Shown here: positions 1 to 11,171 of the stretch, piece by piece
How the letters are laid out: each line of letters opens with the position of its first letter
Position numbering within the stretch: position 1 is the first letter of the stretch
Assembly (NCBI GenBank): GCA_029990175.1
Contig: JARKIP010000035.1
Span: 21,751,501-21,815,500 of the forward strand
DNA: 64,000 bases
Origin: Petunia secreta
Lineage: Eukaryota > Streptophyta > Magnoliopsida > Solanales > Solanaceae
Direction of reading: 5' to 3'
The notes under the pieces: model-generated
What the model was told of the DNA's origin: nothing
Seen by the model: the letters and a program-made list of their open reading frames with translations, nothing else
Database searches by the model: none
Made by a program: the position numbers and the translations under genes

Positions 1-541
1 TTACTTGTGGTTTCCACATGTCGAATTATCCGTCTAATATGCAATTACTTGCTAAATATGTGCTGCTTGCTTGATATTTGTTGGCACTAATTGCGCTGTG
101 ATTAAATTTGTTCAGTGGTATGGTAAGATTAACATTATATTACTTCAACCTATCTTTTGTAAAAGTTAGCCGCTTCATGAGGTCATTTATCTATTATCTG
201 AATTCATGCACACTATTATTTTAAAACGGCTTTCAAATATTATTTTGTTTATCTTAAACCCATTCTTATCATTTTGCAAAATATTGTTTAGCGTCATATT
301 TTAAAGTATTCGCAAGTGTGTTTTGCTTTTGAAAATAACCTCAGAGTTAAACAAGCGCTTGCGCATCTGGTTTGCTTTAACAAAATGAGTGTCTTGCTTA
401 AAATTTTGGGTCTTTCCAGTACGGTCTCAATTTTTTCATTTTGGAATAAGTTGATCCGTCAGTTTTAGCTTTAATAAATTTTATTAAATTCGGTATGCGT
501 TGCTAAAGGGTTAATTATTTTGAATATCAAGATCAGGACCT
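1..541 (+). other. Non-coding leader of E1
   Basis: This AT-rich stretch precedes the first gag-like start codon. I see no reading frame, RNA gene or clear promoter in it. It is most simply the 5' untranslated or internal region of the element that continues off the left edge. Confidence 0.4.
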
Positions 542-1754
542 ATGGCTCGTCAAATTGCAGTGATTGACTTGACTGAAAATGATGAATCCCACCAAGACAA
601 GGTTAACAAGCTTGAAGCAACTGTAGCAAGTTTGACAAAAGAGACTTGATAGCCTTACTGAATTGGTTGTCACGCTCATGGATGCTCGCAACCCAGTGCA
701 AAATGTACCAATCCCAGGACCAATTGCTCCTGTTGCTCCTATCTATACTGTTGCACCTCCCACAATCGAAGTAGCTCCAGCATTTGAGTGTGATGCTCAA
801 CAGTTCCCTAATTTGCAAGCATTCCTGTTGGAAAAAGGAATTTTGTGGCTTCTCAAAGACGAGCAATGAGAAAAGCAACGGGGAAGGGCTTCCTAAGGCT
901 GAAGAGAGCAATGTTACAATGGCAGTCGAGAATGATCTATCATATCAAGCGGGCATAGGTAAGGTAGAAAAGGGAAATGTGAATGTTCTTGACATGGCTT
1001 ATCTACCAGTGTATGATGGGATAGGAAATACTTATGATCATTTCAAAGCATTCACTGATTGGGTGGCAGTATTTGGAAAAAGCAATGGAATCAAGTTGAG
1101 GTTATTTGTTAAGACGCCCGCAGGGCCGGCTTTAACGTGGTTTGCAATACAGGATCTTGGAAAGCGATTCACATGGGATAACTTAGCTCGTAACTTTGTC
1201 AAGCAGTACGAACTCCAAAACCTGACCTTTGCAAGGAGTGGTCCACTGAAAAGAAAATCTGTAGAGCTTCAAAAGAGCCGGTTGCAATAATTTCTGAGAA
1301 GAGAAAGTGTGAATTGGTTGAGGCACAGTCAAAAGATAAAGGAAAAGTTGTCATGTCAAAACCTTTGCCAGCCATAGCAGGGGAACCTAGTGCCAATACG
1401 CAAGTAGTCAATCCAAGTTCACAGTCAAACCGCGCCAAAAGATCTGCTTTCGCATTCACACGGCTCCCAGAGTCTTACAAAAGATTGTTTGAAAGGCTCA
1501 AGAGGTTCAATTTGGTACATCCTATAGAATCAAAGCCGTATTGGTCACATAAGCCTGCAAATTTGGGAAAATTTTGTGCTTACCATTCAGGGATGCAGGG
1601 GCATAGTATTGAAGAATGCACTTTATTTAAGAAGAAAGTTGAAAGCTTGATTAACTCTGGCTAGGTCAAAATTCTACCTACAAATGGCACTGGCGAACCT
1701 TTTGTCGCAATCTTTCCATATGCAAAGGGAGATTCCTCGAAGAAGGGCATTTAG
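542..1754 (+). pseudogene. gag-like module 1 of E1, broken
   Basis: A start codon at 542 opens about 35 codons (MARQIAVIDLTENDE...) ending in tandem stops near 650. Related sequence then continues in other frames. A capsid-like segment at about 985-1230 contains the pattern YDGIGNTYDHFKAF ... GPALTWFA ... WDNLARNFVKQYE, typical of Ty3/gypsy retrotransposon gag. After a gap the frame at 1314-1664 ends with a Cys/His signature (CAYHSGMQGHSIEEC) of the type found at the end of Tat-like gag. At least two frame changes and several stops make it non-functional. Compared with module 2 (2687-4105), most of the capsid C-terminal half is missing between about 1230 and 1290. The protein would have been the structural core of the virus-like particle. 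Confidence 0.65.
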
Positions 1755-2686
1755 GCACCTGTCAAGTTCTAGAAAAGCAGTAGAGTTGCAGAAGCAAAAG
1801 CTAGCGTATTTGCATTATTAGGAAGTAACTATTGTAATTTTCTTTTTTTAGTTTTCTTGAAAGAAAAGAAAGAATATCAAATTATGAACGTTTGAATCTA
1901 TTTCTATGTAAGGAAACTACTATAATCGGTTTCGCAAGGCGGGAGGCGTAGGCAACTCATATCGAGTTTCGGTTACACCAGCATTTGAAAATTCTCTTTT
2001 TATGTAAGCAGAACTAGGCACGGTCTGATTCTCAAGGAGGGATACGTAGGCTCCTCCATCGGGCTCGACCCTTTAGTATTTAAATTTTAAATTTCCCAAA
2101 GATAGAAACTGGGGAAAATTTTTCAAAGCAAGTAGAGACGTGGGAGATTGCAACCGGGGTAGCTTTTGTTAAGTAGTTTGAAGTTTTGAAAGTCATAACT
2201 GGGGCAGTTTTTGCAAAACAAGTTGAAATGTTGAAGTCATAACTGAGGCAGAATTTTGCAAAAAACAAGTTGAAGACTTTGCGTTGGTTTGGTCGTTATT
2301 AGAAGCAGTTTTCAAGGATCGATGCAGACTGTTATTTTACAGGGAAGAATCGATAATCGAGCAAAGAATTGATGTTTAAAATAAGCCGACCATATTAGCA
2401 ATTTGCGCCAAAATGGTCTAGCACGCATACTAATTTAGTAAAAATTTTCAAAGGTGTTTTTCTCAACTTGCGTCTTGAAATATCAAATTTTGTTGATCAT
2501 GGAGTTTCAAATGCTTAAGTATTTTACTCCTTTGTTGAGTCGGGGTTTTGGTTCCATCCATTCGGCCTAATGGCCTATTTTACATTTAAAATCCTATGCA
2601 TGCATCACTATTTTTTACGTATTAACTTACTTTTGTTCAATGTGTAGAATTCATCTGTTAAAGGTTGGCTAGTATTGAACACTGAA
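1755..2686 (+). other. Non-coding tail between the two gag-like modules
   Basis: No open frame is present. Two short stretches (around 1935-1980 and 2030-2070) carry the wording GTAGGCAACTC and GATACGTAGGC. A similar phrase occurs just before the 3' LTR near 6730. This suggests that the stretch between the gag modules is a shortened copy of the element's 3' internal region. The 2094-2276 part is a short tandem repeat. Confidence 0.45.
2094..2276 (+). repeat. Imperfect ~45-bp tandem repeat, about four units
   Basis: Units start near 2096, 2145, 2188 and 2232. Each carries a variant of CATAACTGGGGCAG followed by TTTTGCAAAACAAGTTGAA. The last two units are clearest and are about 45 bp apart; the first two are degenerate. 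Confidence 0.6.
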
Positions 2687-4105
2687 ATGGCTGAGAATCT
2701 GCATCAAGGACGAAACAACTTGGCAAAGCAGCTTCAGGCAATCAGTTCTGGTATCTTGCAAGCGCAGAATGATGATATTGAAGAACATGTGGTCCAAAAG
2801 AATAGGATTGTCAACTTTGTCAACACTAGCAAACCTTTGCCAAATACAAGCTTTACCTCCAATCCACCTTACTTAACAATACCTAATTACCAATGCCTAT
2901 ACATACACAAGAATATCTTACCAATCCAAATACTTGGCCAGCTGCAACTTTATACCAACCACCTTTTATCACTATACCTGCTGTGGAGAGTCAATCAAAT
3001 CAATTGATAGTGTGTTCACCAGAGTTGCCTGAGAAAGAAGTTGAGACAACTTATCCTCACAATGTGGATGAACATATTTTGAGAAAGATCATGGGAAAAG
3101 AATTGTGTTGTAGGAACATTCAACACTTTTGATGGAAAGGGAAATCCCTACATTCATTTGAAAGATTATTGCGGCATATTGATCGGAATTGGGAAGAATG
3201 AAGCTTTGCTGATGAGACTATTTAGTCAAAGTTTATCAGGAATGGCACTTGCATGGTATACTAAGCAGGATTTTACCAAATGGCACACATGGGAAGACAT
3301 GGCTCGAGACTTTGTGAAACAATACAAGTTCAACATAGTAAGAGATCCTTATCTAATTGATATGCGCAAAATCAAGAAGATGTCGCATGAGTCTGTTGCA
3401 AAATTTGTTGTGAGATGGACACTTGAGGCTTCTAAGATGCATCCTCCATTGCCTGAAGATGAGCTGATAACAACTTTCATCGACCTTCAAGAAGGCATAT
3501 TTTATGAAAAGCTACTTTTTGCCAGTTTAAAAGATTTTCCTAGTTTAATCCGATATGTAAAGATTTTGGAAGAAAAGTTTCAAACCGGAGGATTGATTGA
3601 CTATGACACTACAGTGCCAATTTTCAATTGTTCTGATGCACCTGAAAATATTCAAAACTCTCGGCCTTCGCAAGTGCACTACAATCATGATATGCAGAAT
3701 TTAAGTCATCAGAATCGATCTTATCAAGCACCATCTGGTCATCAAAGCATGAAGAAGTTAAGACCTCGTCTTTTCACTCCTCTATATGAATCATTATCAG
3801 ACATATTTGAGAGACTGAGAGTAGAAGGGCTATTGCAAGCAAAAAAGGGATGGATCCCAGAAAATCTGCCTCAAGGATTTGATTTATCAAAGAGGTGTGT
3901 ATATTACTCAAATATTCAAGGCCATGACACAGAAGAATGCTTGGCACTTAAGCACAAAATCCAAAATATGATTGAAAAGGGCAAGATAAATGTGAAGCAA
4001 GGGAAAACAAGCAATTATGATCCTCCAGCAGCAAATGCAATTATCGTCGGAGGTGACTCATCAAAATTGGCACCAAGGCATTTGAAAAGGAAGCGTGAAG
4101 CTTAG
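2687..4105 (+). pseudogene. gag-like module 2 of E1, nearly complete
   Basis: The frame opens with MAENLHQGRNNLAKQLQ at 2687, drifts through frame changes around 2880-3130, then runs uninterrupted from 3158 to 4105. The long part has a Ty3/gypsy gag core: LFSQSLSGMALAWY, then WEDMARDFVKQYKFN, then a basic linker, then the C-terminal Cys/His signature CVYYSNIQGHDTEEC followed by an amphipathic LKHKIQNMIEKG. This matches module 1 in order and wording but keeps the capsid C-terminal half (SVAKFVVRWTLEASKMHPPLPEDELITTFIDL). It ends at TAG after a basic tail (HLKRKREA) and no protease follows, unlike a normal gag-pol. It could supply gag to a non-autonomous element; the frame changes near the start argue that this copy is dead. 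Confidence 0.7.
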
Positions 4106-4850
4106 CAAGAAGATCAAATGACAGCACTTTGTTTATTGAAATGACATTATTGCCCGACCATCTTATGTTTTCCTACTCTTTTGAAGTTTTATGTAATGAA
4201 CTCACTTGTACCCTTTATTGGGTTTTAATCCCGAAAACTTGAAAATCTATTTTTTCAAATAAGCCAAGCCAAAGCAATTTTAGATAATATCTTTTGTACA
4301 AAAGAAGAATTTCAAGAGCATCAGACTCTGGCAGCAGCAATACATCTGATTGCCATACAAGAAGATGCAGATTTGAAGCCGCATTAGCTGTTCAATCAAG
4401 CCAACAACTATTTGTCCAAAAACTAACAACTTTTTCTTTGAAACATGGGCAACATGTGTTTGCATGCTAGCGAAGAATTCAACATCAAGACAAGAGGAGT
4501 AAAGCAAATTGCTAAGGCTTCGTACCGTTTTTAGAACTCACGACTTTTTCTTTGAGTGCAGAATTCCAAAAAATTGAAGAATGAGGAGAACTAGCAATCA
4601 TCAGTTTATCGGAGATTATTTCTTTCTTTTTCATTATAGCCTTTGCTTTATTATTCACTCGTTTTCCAACGCATTTTCTTTAAATTAGAGGAATTGAACA
4701 TCAGATTCAATATGAACTGAAGGCAGCATTCAATGCTTTCCAGCACTAACAATACAAGCAACACGACCCAGCTTTTCTTATTGGTTTTGTATTATCTTTC
4801 CTTAATTAATCTAATTTGCAACTTTGTTTCGCAGCCTGCTATCAAATTTA
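4106..4850 (+). other. Non-coding 3' internal region of E1
   Basis: This stretch follows gag module 2 where pol would be expected. Only short chance frames are seen. I find no RT, protease or integrase motif on either strand. Confidence 0.5.
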
Positions 4851-6050
4851 GGCTCGTTCACCTTATATTCGAATATTTTGGGCTCCTTCGCTTTATAAAT
4901 GAATGTTTTGGGCCCGTTCGCCTTAAATATAAACAATCTGGGTTCATCCACCCGTAAATCGGATATACAGATTTACTTCAAGTCATTTTGGAACATTGGA
5001 TGCTTCAAGACTGGATGTAAATCAAATGATTGGAGCACAGTTCAAGATCACATTGCAGATTACCACTAGATAATTAAAGCATTACGCTTTATCACGGATT
5101 ATTGCCGAAAGGCGGCATTTCTATATCCTACAATTCTTGCAAATTGTTAAAAGCAGTTTTATTTCTATTCCACTATGAGAATATTTACAAAAATTCTATT
5201 GTGGTGATTTGATGATATTGCTCAGTTTGAAGAAGCACGTGCATTAATGAATTTTGTGTATTTTACTTTATCTTATGATTTGGGCTCGTTCATCTTATAA
5301 TTGAACGTTTTGGGCTCGTTCGCCTTATAAATGAACATTTTGGGCTCATTCGCCTTATAAATGAACAATTCGGGTTCATCCACCTGTAAATAGGATATGC
5401 AGGTTTTTCCATGTTGCGCTAGGACGTTGGATGCTTCATGACCCGACGCCTCATTGCTTTATCAATTGAATGGAGCACATTCCGAGATTGCATTATAGAC
5501 TACCCCTTCATGATTTAAAGCACTATGCTTTGTCATGGTTTATTGCCGAAAGGCGATATTTCTATCTCCTATAATTCTTGCAAGTTGTTAAACATATCCA
5601 TTTCATCTCTATTTTGCTTTCTGAGAACATTTACTAAAATTCTATTATTGTGATTTGCAGATATTGCTAAGTTTGAAGAAGCACGTGCATTAATGAATTT
5701 TGTGTTTTTTGCTTTATCTTATGATTTAGGCTCGTTCATCTTATAATTGAATGTTTTGGGCTCGTTCGCTTTATAAATGAATGTTGTGGGCCCGTTCGCC
5801 TTAAAAATTAACAATCGGGGTTCATCCACCCGTAAATAGGATATGCATGTTTATTCCAAGTTGCATTGAGACATTGGATACTTCAAGAGCGGACGTCTCA
5901 TTTGTTTTATCAAGTGATTGGACCACAATCCAAGATTGCGTTGCAAACTACATCTTCATGATTAAAAGCATTATGCCTTTCATGGTTTATTGCCGAATAG
6001 GCGGCATTTCTATCTTTTTGATTCTTATTTCAAAATAAATATTATGTTGA
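4851..6050 (+). repeat. Three-copy tandem repeat, ~430-450 bp, with nested short repeats
   Basis: The phrase GGCTCGTTCA(C/T)CTTATA starts copies at 4851, 5282 and 5729, giving periods of 431 and 447 bp; the third copy fades near 6050. Inside each copy a ~30-bp sub-unit (GGGCTCGTTCGCCTTATAAATG and variants) is itself repeated two to four times. A shared segment GAAGCACGTGCATTAATGAA precedes copies 2 and 3. Tandem arrays beside the 3' LTR are a known habit of Tat/Ogre elements. Confidence 0.8.
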
Positions 6051-6874
6051 AGCCTGCATAGATTAGAGATAGACAAGTCGACTTGAGGCACCATTTTTGG
6101 AGTGTCTCGCGATGTTGGTTGTCTTGCAATATTGACATACTATATTTGAAGAAGATGATAGAGATAGACAAGTCAACGTGAGGCATTATGTCTTGTTAGT
6201 CGACTTATTTTGTAATAGCCTTGTATTCTGCAATTCGTACCATCTTTATTTATTGTTTTACTTTATTGTTTCAGAATAATAATCGGCTTAAGAGGATCAC
6301 CGGGCGGAGCGCCTCGTCAGTTGATTGAAGGAAGGACTTATCGATGATATCGCAACCTGCATTTACAGTTTTATTTTATCACTTTGTTTTATTCCTTATT
6401 TCTGATTATCAAAGTTTTATTAGCAGTTACTCGCTTACCGTTTGTCGAGATTTTACAGAATTTTAGCAGCACCGCATCAACATTTAGAGCAAAACGTGAA
6501 ACGCCTTCTTAGCAATGAACTGGGGCAATCGTTGATATGAGCTAGACTCGTCAACGAGAATCTGAAGAATCGCACTCGAACAAGCAAGTCCTATCCTAAT
6601 CTTCTGTTTTAGATTAGGACATCAGTTTGAATTCTTTCCTATTCGTGCGTCCTTTTCTGTCAATCATGCGAGTCTTCGTATCTAAGTGTCATTGAACTAC
6701 ATATAGCCTGATTCTCTTTCAGCCCAAGATATGTAGGCAACTCAGAAACCGGAGTTCGGCCATATCCATAAGCCTCGCCTTTTGGTCCTTGGAATCAAAA
6801 GTCTTGGTTTTATCGGGACAAAATTGGTTTCCCGTAAACTTCTTTATTCTGAAAAATCTTTCATCCTTTTTCGG
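6051..6874 (+). other. Non-coding segment before the 3' LTR of E1
   Basis: There is no open frame here. Around 6715-6780 is a conserved-looking phrase (GATATGTAGGCAACTCAG, then a C/T-rich stretch) that recurs in shorter form at 1935-2070. Confidence 0.4.
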
Positions 6875-6889
6875 ATAAAGAGGGAAAGC
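6875..6889 (+). other. Polypurine tract of E1
   Basis: The purine-rich run ATAAAGAGGGAAAGC abuts the LTR start TGTTGAAACCC at 6890. It is the expected plus-strand primer position. Confidence 0.65.
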
Positions 6890-7409
6890 TGTTGAAACCC
6901 AATTTTGTTCCGAAATTTTCAAATTAATGTCTTATTATTTCAAATAAGTCTAATTCTAAAATCAAAAGCGAATTGAGAAGTTTTAAAGAAAAAGGGCTAA
7001 TTTTGCAATGCATATCAGTTTCCCCTTTGTCATCAACCCATTCTCATTTCCCGCTTACCCGATCCAAATCGCGACCCAAGCCCTTGAATCTCTAAACCCG
7101 AGAACCCGCGGATTTCTTCTTTGATTAATCACTAAAACGCACAAATCAAGCCTCAAAACGACAATCACTTAAAATCTTTGTCTTCTTCCTCCGTACATTG
7201 CTTTGTTGGACACATCTTAGACGTTCATTCAAATTGAGTTCATCCGAGCCGTGATTCTTTCTCCAACGGGCATTTCCTTGAGGATAAGAATCAAAATTGT
7301 ACCATCTTTGAGAGATAGACAATTTTGACCCTTATCACTCAAGTGAAATGTCAGTTTTAGGCATATTTTGAAGTTATGGAGCCAAAAAATCTCAAACCCT
7401 AGCTGCACG

Positions 7410-7417
7410 TATATATA
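7410..7417 (+). promoter_or_regulatory. TATA-like box in E1 LTR
   Basis: TATATATA lies about 520 bp into the LTR, followed by C/T-rich sequence. It is a plausible U3/R promoter core; no other evidence for transcription is visible. Confidence 0.4.
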
Positions 7418-10129
7418 CTCTTGTCTATATTCATTTTTGGGGTTATGGGCAGCAGTTTTGGGGGAGAGGTTGGAAAAAAAGGGAGGTAGAGCTGATAACA
7501 TTTGGGAGTTTTAATCTTTAAAAGGAAAAACACATATAGCATTTGAGTTTCGGTTTGGATTCAAACATAGCTTTTGGTTTTCGTGTCGTAACGTCGTCGT
7601 TCGAGTCATCGTTTTTGTTAGAGTCGCATTTTCTTCAGACCCTCGCTTTTTCTTCACTGCGCCGTAAGAGGTAATTCCCTTAACTATGGCATTTTAGGTT
7701 GTTTGCTTAATTTGTTTCATATATTACGCGTGCATTAGTTTAGAGATCGAGTTAGGATAGTCGATCGATGACTGTGTTGCTTGAAATTTCGAGTCGTGAT
7801 AAAAGGTTGAAACTTTACTGTTTTAACATGTGGTAAAGGAGTTATTATTTAGTTTTTAAGACTTGGAACTGTTGAAATGCTAATAAAACTGAGTTGTCTA
7901 AGCGATCCCATAACTGTTTTAAAAGAAACAGTTTGTTTAGGATTAATGTTCATTTGAATCGAAATTGTTTGGTGTCCTGGTTCTGTTTTAGAAAAACAAA
8001 GTTGAAGTATAGGGTCTGTGAAGGCAAGGGATATGCAGGGGCGTCTTAGTTTGAGGGAAGTGTTTTGGGAAGCCATAGGAGTGTGCAGGTAGTTGTGTGG
8101 ATGAGTATTGAGTTCAGGTAGGTGTTTGGATGATAGTTAAAGAGTAGGGTGTATTCTTTGGTGCTGGATGGAAGAGAAGCTGCATTTTCTGCTTCTCCTT
8201 TCAATTTCCAGAGGAGAAGGTAGTTGCAGATGTAGCCGGTTGGTTCAGGAAGTATAGGTGTTCAGTTTGAATGGAAGATTGCACGTGGTGTTTCAGGGTC
8301 GAGAGGTCTGTGGGAGTAAAGAGAGTATGTTTTCCTGGCTGAAAATTTTATGAAATTGAGAGGTTGTTTTCTAATTCATATTGTTGCATGTAGCTGAGGG
8401 TGTGTGCAGAGATAGTTCAAGGTGTGTAATTGTTTTTGGAAAAGGTTTGCTATGGCGTCCCTGGAGTTTGGTGTGTATTCGTGCAGGTCTGGTTATTGTC
8501 CAGGCAACGAAATGATTTTTTTAGTTTGTGTAGAAGTAGTGGGTGATAGCAGGCAGAGAGGTGAGCTGTGAGGAGTTAAGAGAAGGGTAGGGTGTGCTGT
8601 AGGTTCCAGATTGGGTGTCCGATGGCTGCAGTTTCAGATGTCATCTTGTATGTTTCGCGGGTTGAGTTCTTTTTTAGCTCTTGCTAAGTTGCCCAGTTGT
8701 TTTCTGTGGCAATGCAGAAGTCTGCAGGAGCAAGGGTAGACTAAAAGAGTAGAAGGTTGCTGGTAAGCGCTTTAGTGTTTGTCTGTGTGTGGGTTGAGGT
8801 GCTATAAGGTTGTTTCAGGAGGGGTCATTAGTGAGTTGTTTAGGTGCTGATTCAGGGTCCTTGTCTGGTATGTTCAAGGAATGTAGTTTTTGGTCTTGAT
8901 TTGTAGGTTGTTCAGGAGAACATCGGGTTCATAGATAGGGGTCGAGTTTCTTGGCTATTGGGAAAATTTGTATCCAAAATTTCCTTAAGATTAGCCTTAG
9001 TTCATCTTTCCTGATTCTTTGCTGCCTTACGTTGAGTTTTTCTTTAGTTTGTCTTGGGCTAGTGTAATTCGGAGCTTCAAACCCTCTCTTTTATTCCAGC
9101 GTTTAAAGTGCTCTAGTTAGTGCAAATTATGTTCAAAGTTCTTATTAAATGAGTAAAAGCAAGTAGTACCATTAATCGCATTCCTGTTCCTTCATGCATG
9201 TTTTTGTTTCATTAAAAGATGATCTACATTAAAGATGGATTGACAGGAAATCTGCACTCCTCGAAATTGATATGAAATGATCTTTCCTCATAAAACTTTG
9301 TCGTTGACATCCTTAGTAACTCTTATCTCTTGTTGGCACATGAAATCTGAAATAGTGACTGCTCATAAGATTTTGCTATGCCTGTTAACGATTGGAATTA
9401 ACTTAGTTGAAAAGAGTCCTATTAAGTTTAGTAGACACCATGATGCACTTTTACTAGAATTCTTTTTCACATGTGCTAATCCATCTTTCACTGAGAATTT
9501 ATTTCTTTGTGCCTAAGTATGTACCATGAACAAAGGGAATACTTGTTCTCTATGAACTACAAAGATCATTTTACTTGAAACATGCATTATAGCTCACAAC
9601 TTAGTGGTTAAAGAATGTGCTCTGTTATGAGGTTTTGCTATGACTATACTTTCTCATTTTGCAACACCGATTGATAGCATTTATTGTAGTTTCAATTCTC
9701 TTTTCTGTTACATTTATTAATTCTTTATCATTTTTCCTTTTGACGTGAGCTTGGGATCTAGTTCGGTAAACTCACAAATTGGGATTGACTCATTGGCATT
9801 GGAGTCATTTGGGGTCGAGTTCGAGCCTCGACCTAATGCATTGGTAATTCAAGGCTCAATTATGAGTTGCATTCCCGGGTTCTATTTTTTCTTACTCTAT
9901 CTTCCCGGCTCCTCTAGAAAATTCATGTATAGGACTTCCCCGTAGACCGGACTAGGAGCCCTGTAGGATAGAAATTGTATTTGAATTGTGACTAATTATT
10001 ATAAATCATTTAAATTGCCTTCTGAATGTCTTGTATCATTTCTTTGCGAATCGCCAATTATTTTATGAATGTTAAGAATCATTGGTTCATTAATGAGTGC
10101 AAATCAAAACTTAATTAAAATTGTACCAT

Positions 10130-10255
10130 TTTTATCATTATTTATATTTAAATTATTTATTTATCAATTTACTTATTTTATTAAATATTTCGTTATTTAT
10201 TTAATTATTTATAATGTATTTATTATCTACTTATTTATTTATTTTATTAAAATTC
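10130..10255. repeat. TTTA-rich microsatellite in E1 LTR
   Basis: A run of imperfect TTTA/TTTAT units dominates about 125 bp near the end of the LTR. It generates a meaningless Phe/Ile/Tyr-rich reading frame. Confidence 0.7.
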
Positions 10256-10521
10256 GTGAAAACCGACGGATTAACCGCTTTTAGCGGATTTTCGAAAGTG
10301 CTCCCGCTAGGGACCTTCTTTTGAATTTAATAGAAACACTTACTCAGAATCTCTGAAAATATTTTTCATCTTAAATATGGAATAAATTGCACTCTTCAAT
10401 TAACATTTGGTTCCTAATAATCCTTAAATTAGGCGGCAACTCCAAATAAGCTCTTTGGAGTCCCATTTTGTTGAAAATACATCCCGATGCATATTTATAT
10501 GTATTTTGGGAGGGTTCAACA

Positions 10522-11034
10522 ATATTCATCAAGAAAAACCTTTACCAATTCATCCCAAGTATGAATACTCCTCTTTGGAAATCCATCTAACCAAGCCCTA
10601 GCTTTTCCTTTTAGTGAGAATAGAAAAAGCCTAAGGCAAAAAGCATCATCGGTCACTCCGGCATGTCGGTTGAGAGTGCAAATCTCAAGAAATGTTTCCA
10701 GATGCTTGTTAGGATTCTCATCTTCTTCTCCTCCAAACAATTCTCGACGGGGGAATTTGAAAATTAGCCTAGATTGGAGGAGGTACAATGGCTCCACAAA
10801 AACCATCATCATTTACTTGTTCCCTCCTTGCACTTCTCCTTGATCTAGCTCCTTGAGCTTGGTCATTTTGTTGTGATCAATCAATTGGCTCCCCATCAAG
10901 GATTTCAAAATTGTCATCCACACCTACATCTTCCACATTGTCATTAACTGGAGGAGAGGGGTAGTGGTGGATCATCTCCTTGTGGCTTACCAACACCTCC
11001 ACCTTGATTAGGTGAAACCGCTTGCCTTGGTGGC
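10522..11034 (-). pseudogene. Athila-type gag, truncated by E1
   Basis: On the minus strand a start at 11034 gives MPPRQAVSPNQGGGVGKP. A frame change follows, then a clean stretch from about 10812 to 10522 with LFGGEEDENPNKHLETFLEI ... DDAFCLRLFLFSLKGKARAWL ... TWDELVKVFLDEY. This order (FGG..P..H...F.E.C, LRLFPFSL..A..WL, TWDEL...FL..Y) is characteristic of Athila gag. The frame is cut at 10522 by the end of the E1 LTR, so the rest of gag and all of pol are absent here. The gag starts about 115 bp downstream of the primer site at 11149-11170, as expected for a 5' end. Confidence 0.75.
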
Positions 11035-11148
11035 ATTTTCAAAAAATACATACTAAGTCAAAGTGAACCAAAACTAAAAGTGAAAGTACTCAGATTACAC
11101 TAACTAACAACAAGAACTTAAACTAATTAAACTAAATGGTCTACCGAA

Positions 11149-11170
11149 GTCCCCGGCAACAGTGCTAAAA
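11149..11170 (-). other. Primer binding site next to LTR-C (tRNA-Asp type)
   Basis: The minus strand reads TTTAGCACTGTTGCCGGGGA directly after the LTR end. It closely matches the complement of the 3' end of plant tRNA-Asp (consensus TGGCGCCGTTGCCGGGGA). Confidence 0.65.
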
Positions 11171-11171
11171 C

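Larger units (their letters stand above)
1..10521 (+). mobile_element. Tat/Ogre-like LTR retrotransposon, 3' portion (E1), pol-less in window
   Basis: This is the right part of a Ty3/gypsy element that begins left of the window. In order it holds a leader, a broken gag-like module, a short-repeat tail, a second gag-like module, a three-copy tandem repeat, a polypurine tract and a 3.6-kb 3' LTR. No protease, reverse transcriptase, RNase H or integrase is recognisable between the second gag and the LTR. Assignment to Tat/Ogre rests on the gag style, the long LTR and tandem repeats next to the 3' LTR; it is inference. The LTR ends exactly inside the minus-strand gag at 10522, so E1 inserted into the Athila-like block. 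The flank ATATT would be the expected target duplication, but the other end is outside the window. Confidence 0.7.
6890..10521 (+). repeat. 3' LTR of E1, 3.6 kb
   Basis: The LTR opens TGTTGAAACCC after the polypurine tract and closes GGGTTCAACA, a near-perfect terminal inversion with TG...CA ends. It then switches abruptly into the minus-strand gag of another element. It contains a TATA-like site near 7410, an AT-rich microsatellite near 10130-10255 and no supported gene. The 5' partner lies outside the window, so the boundaries rest on the terminal inversion, the polypurine tract and the gag junction. Confidence 0.7.

Noticed and set aside
10069..10284. 71-codon Phe/Ile/Tyr-rich frame that looks membrane-like
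   Set aside because: It is translation of a TTTA microsatellite in the E1 LTR.
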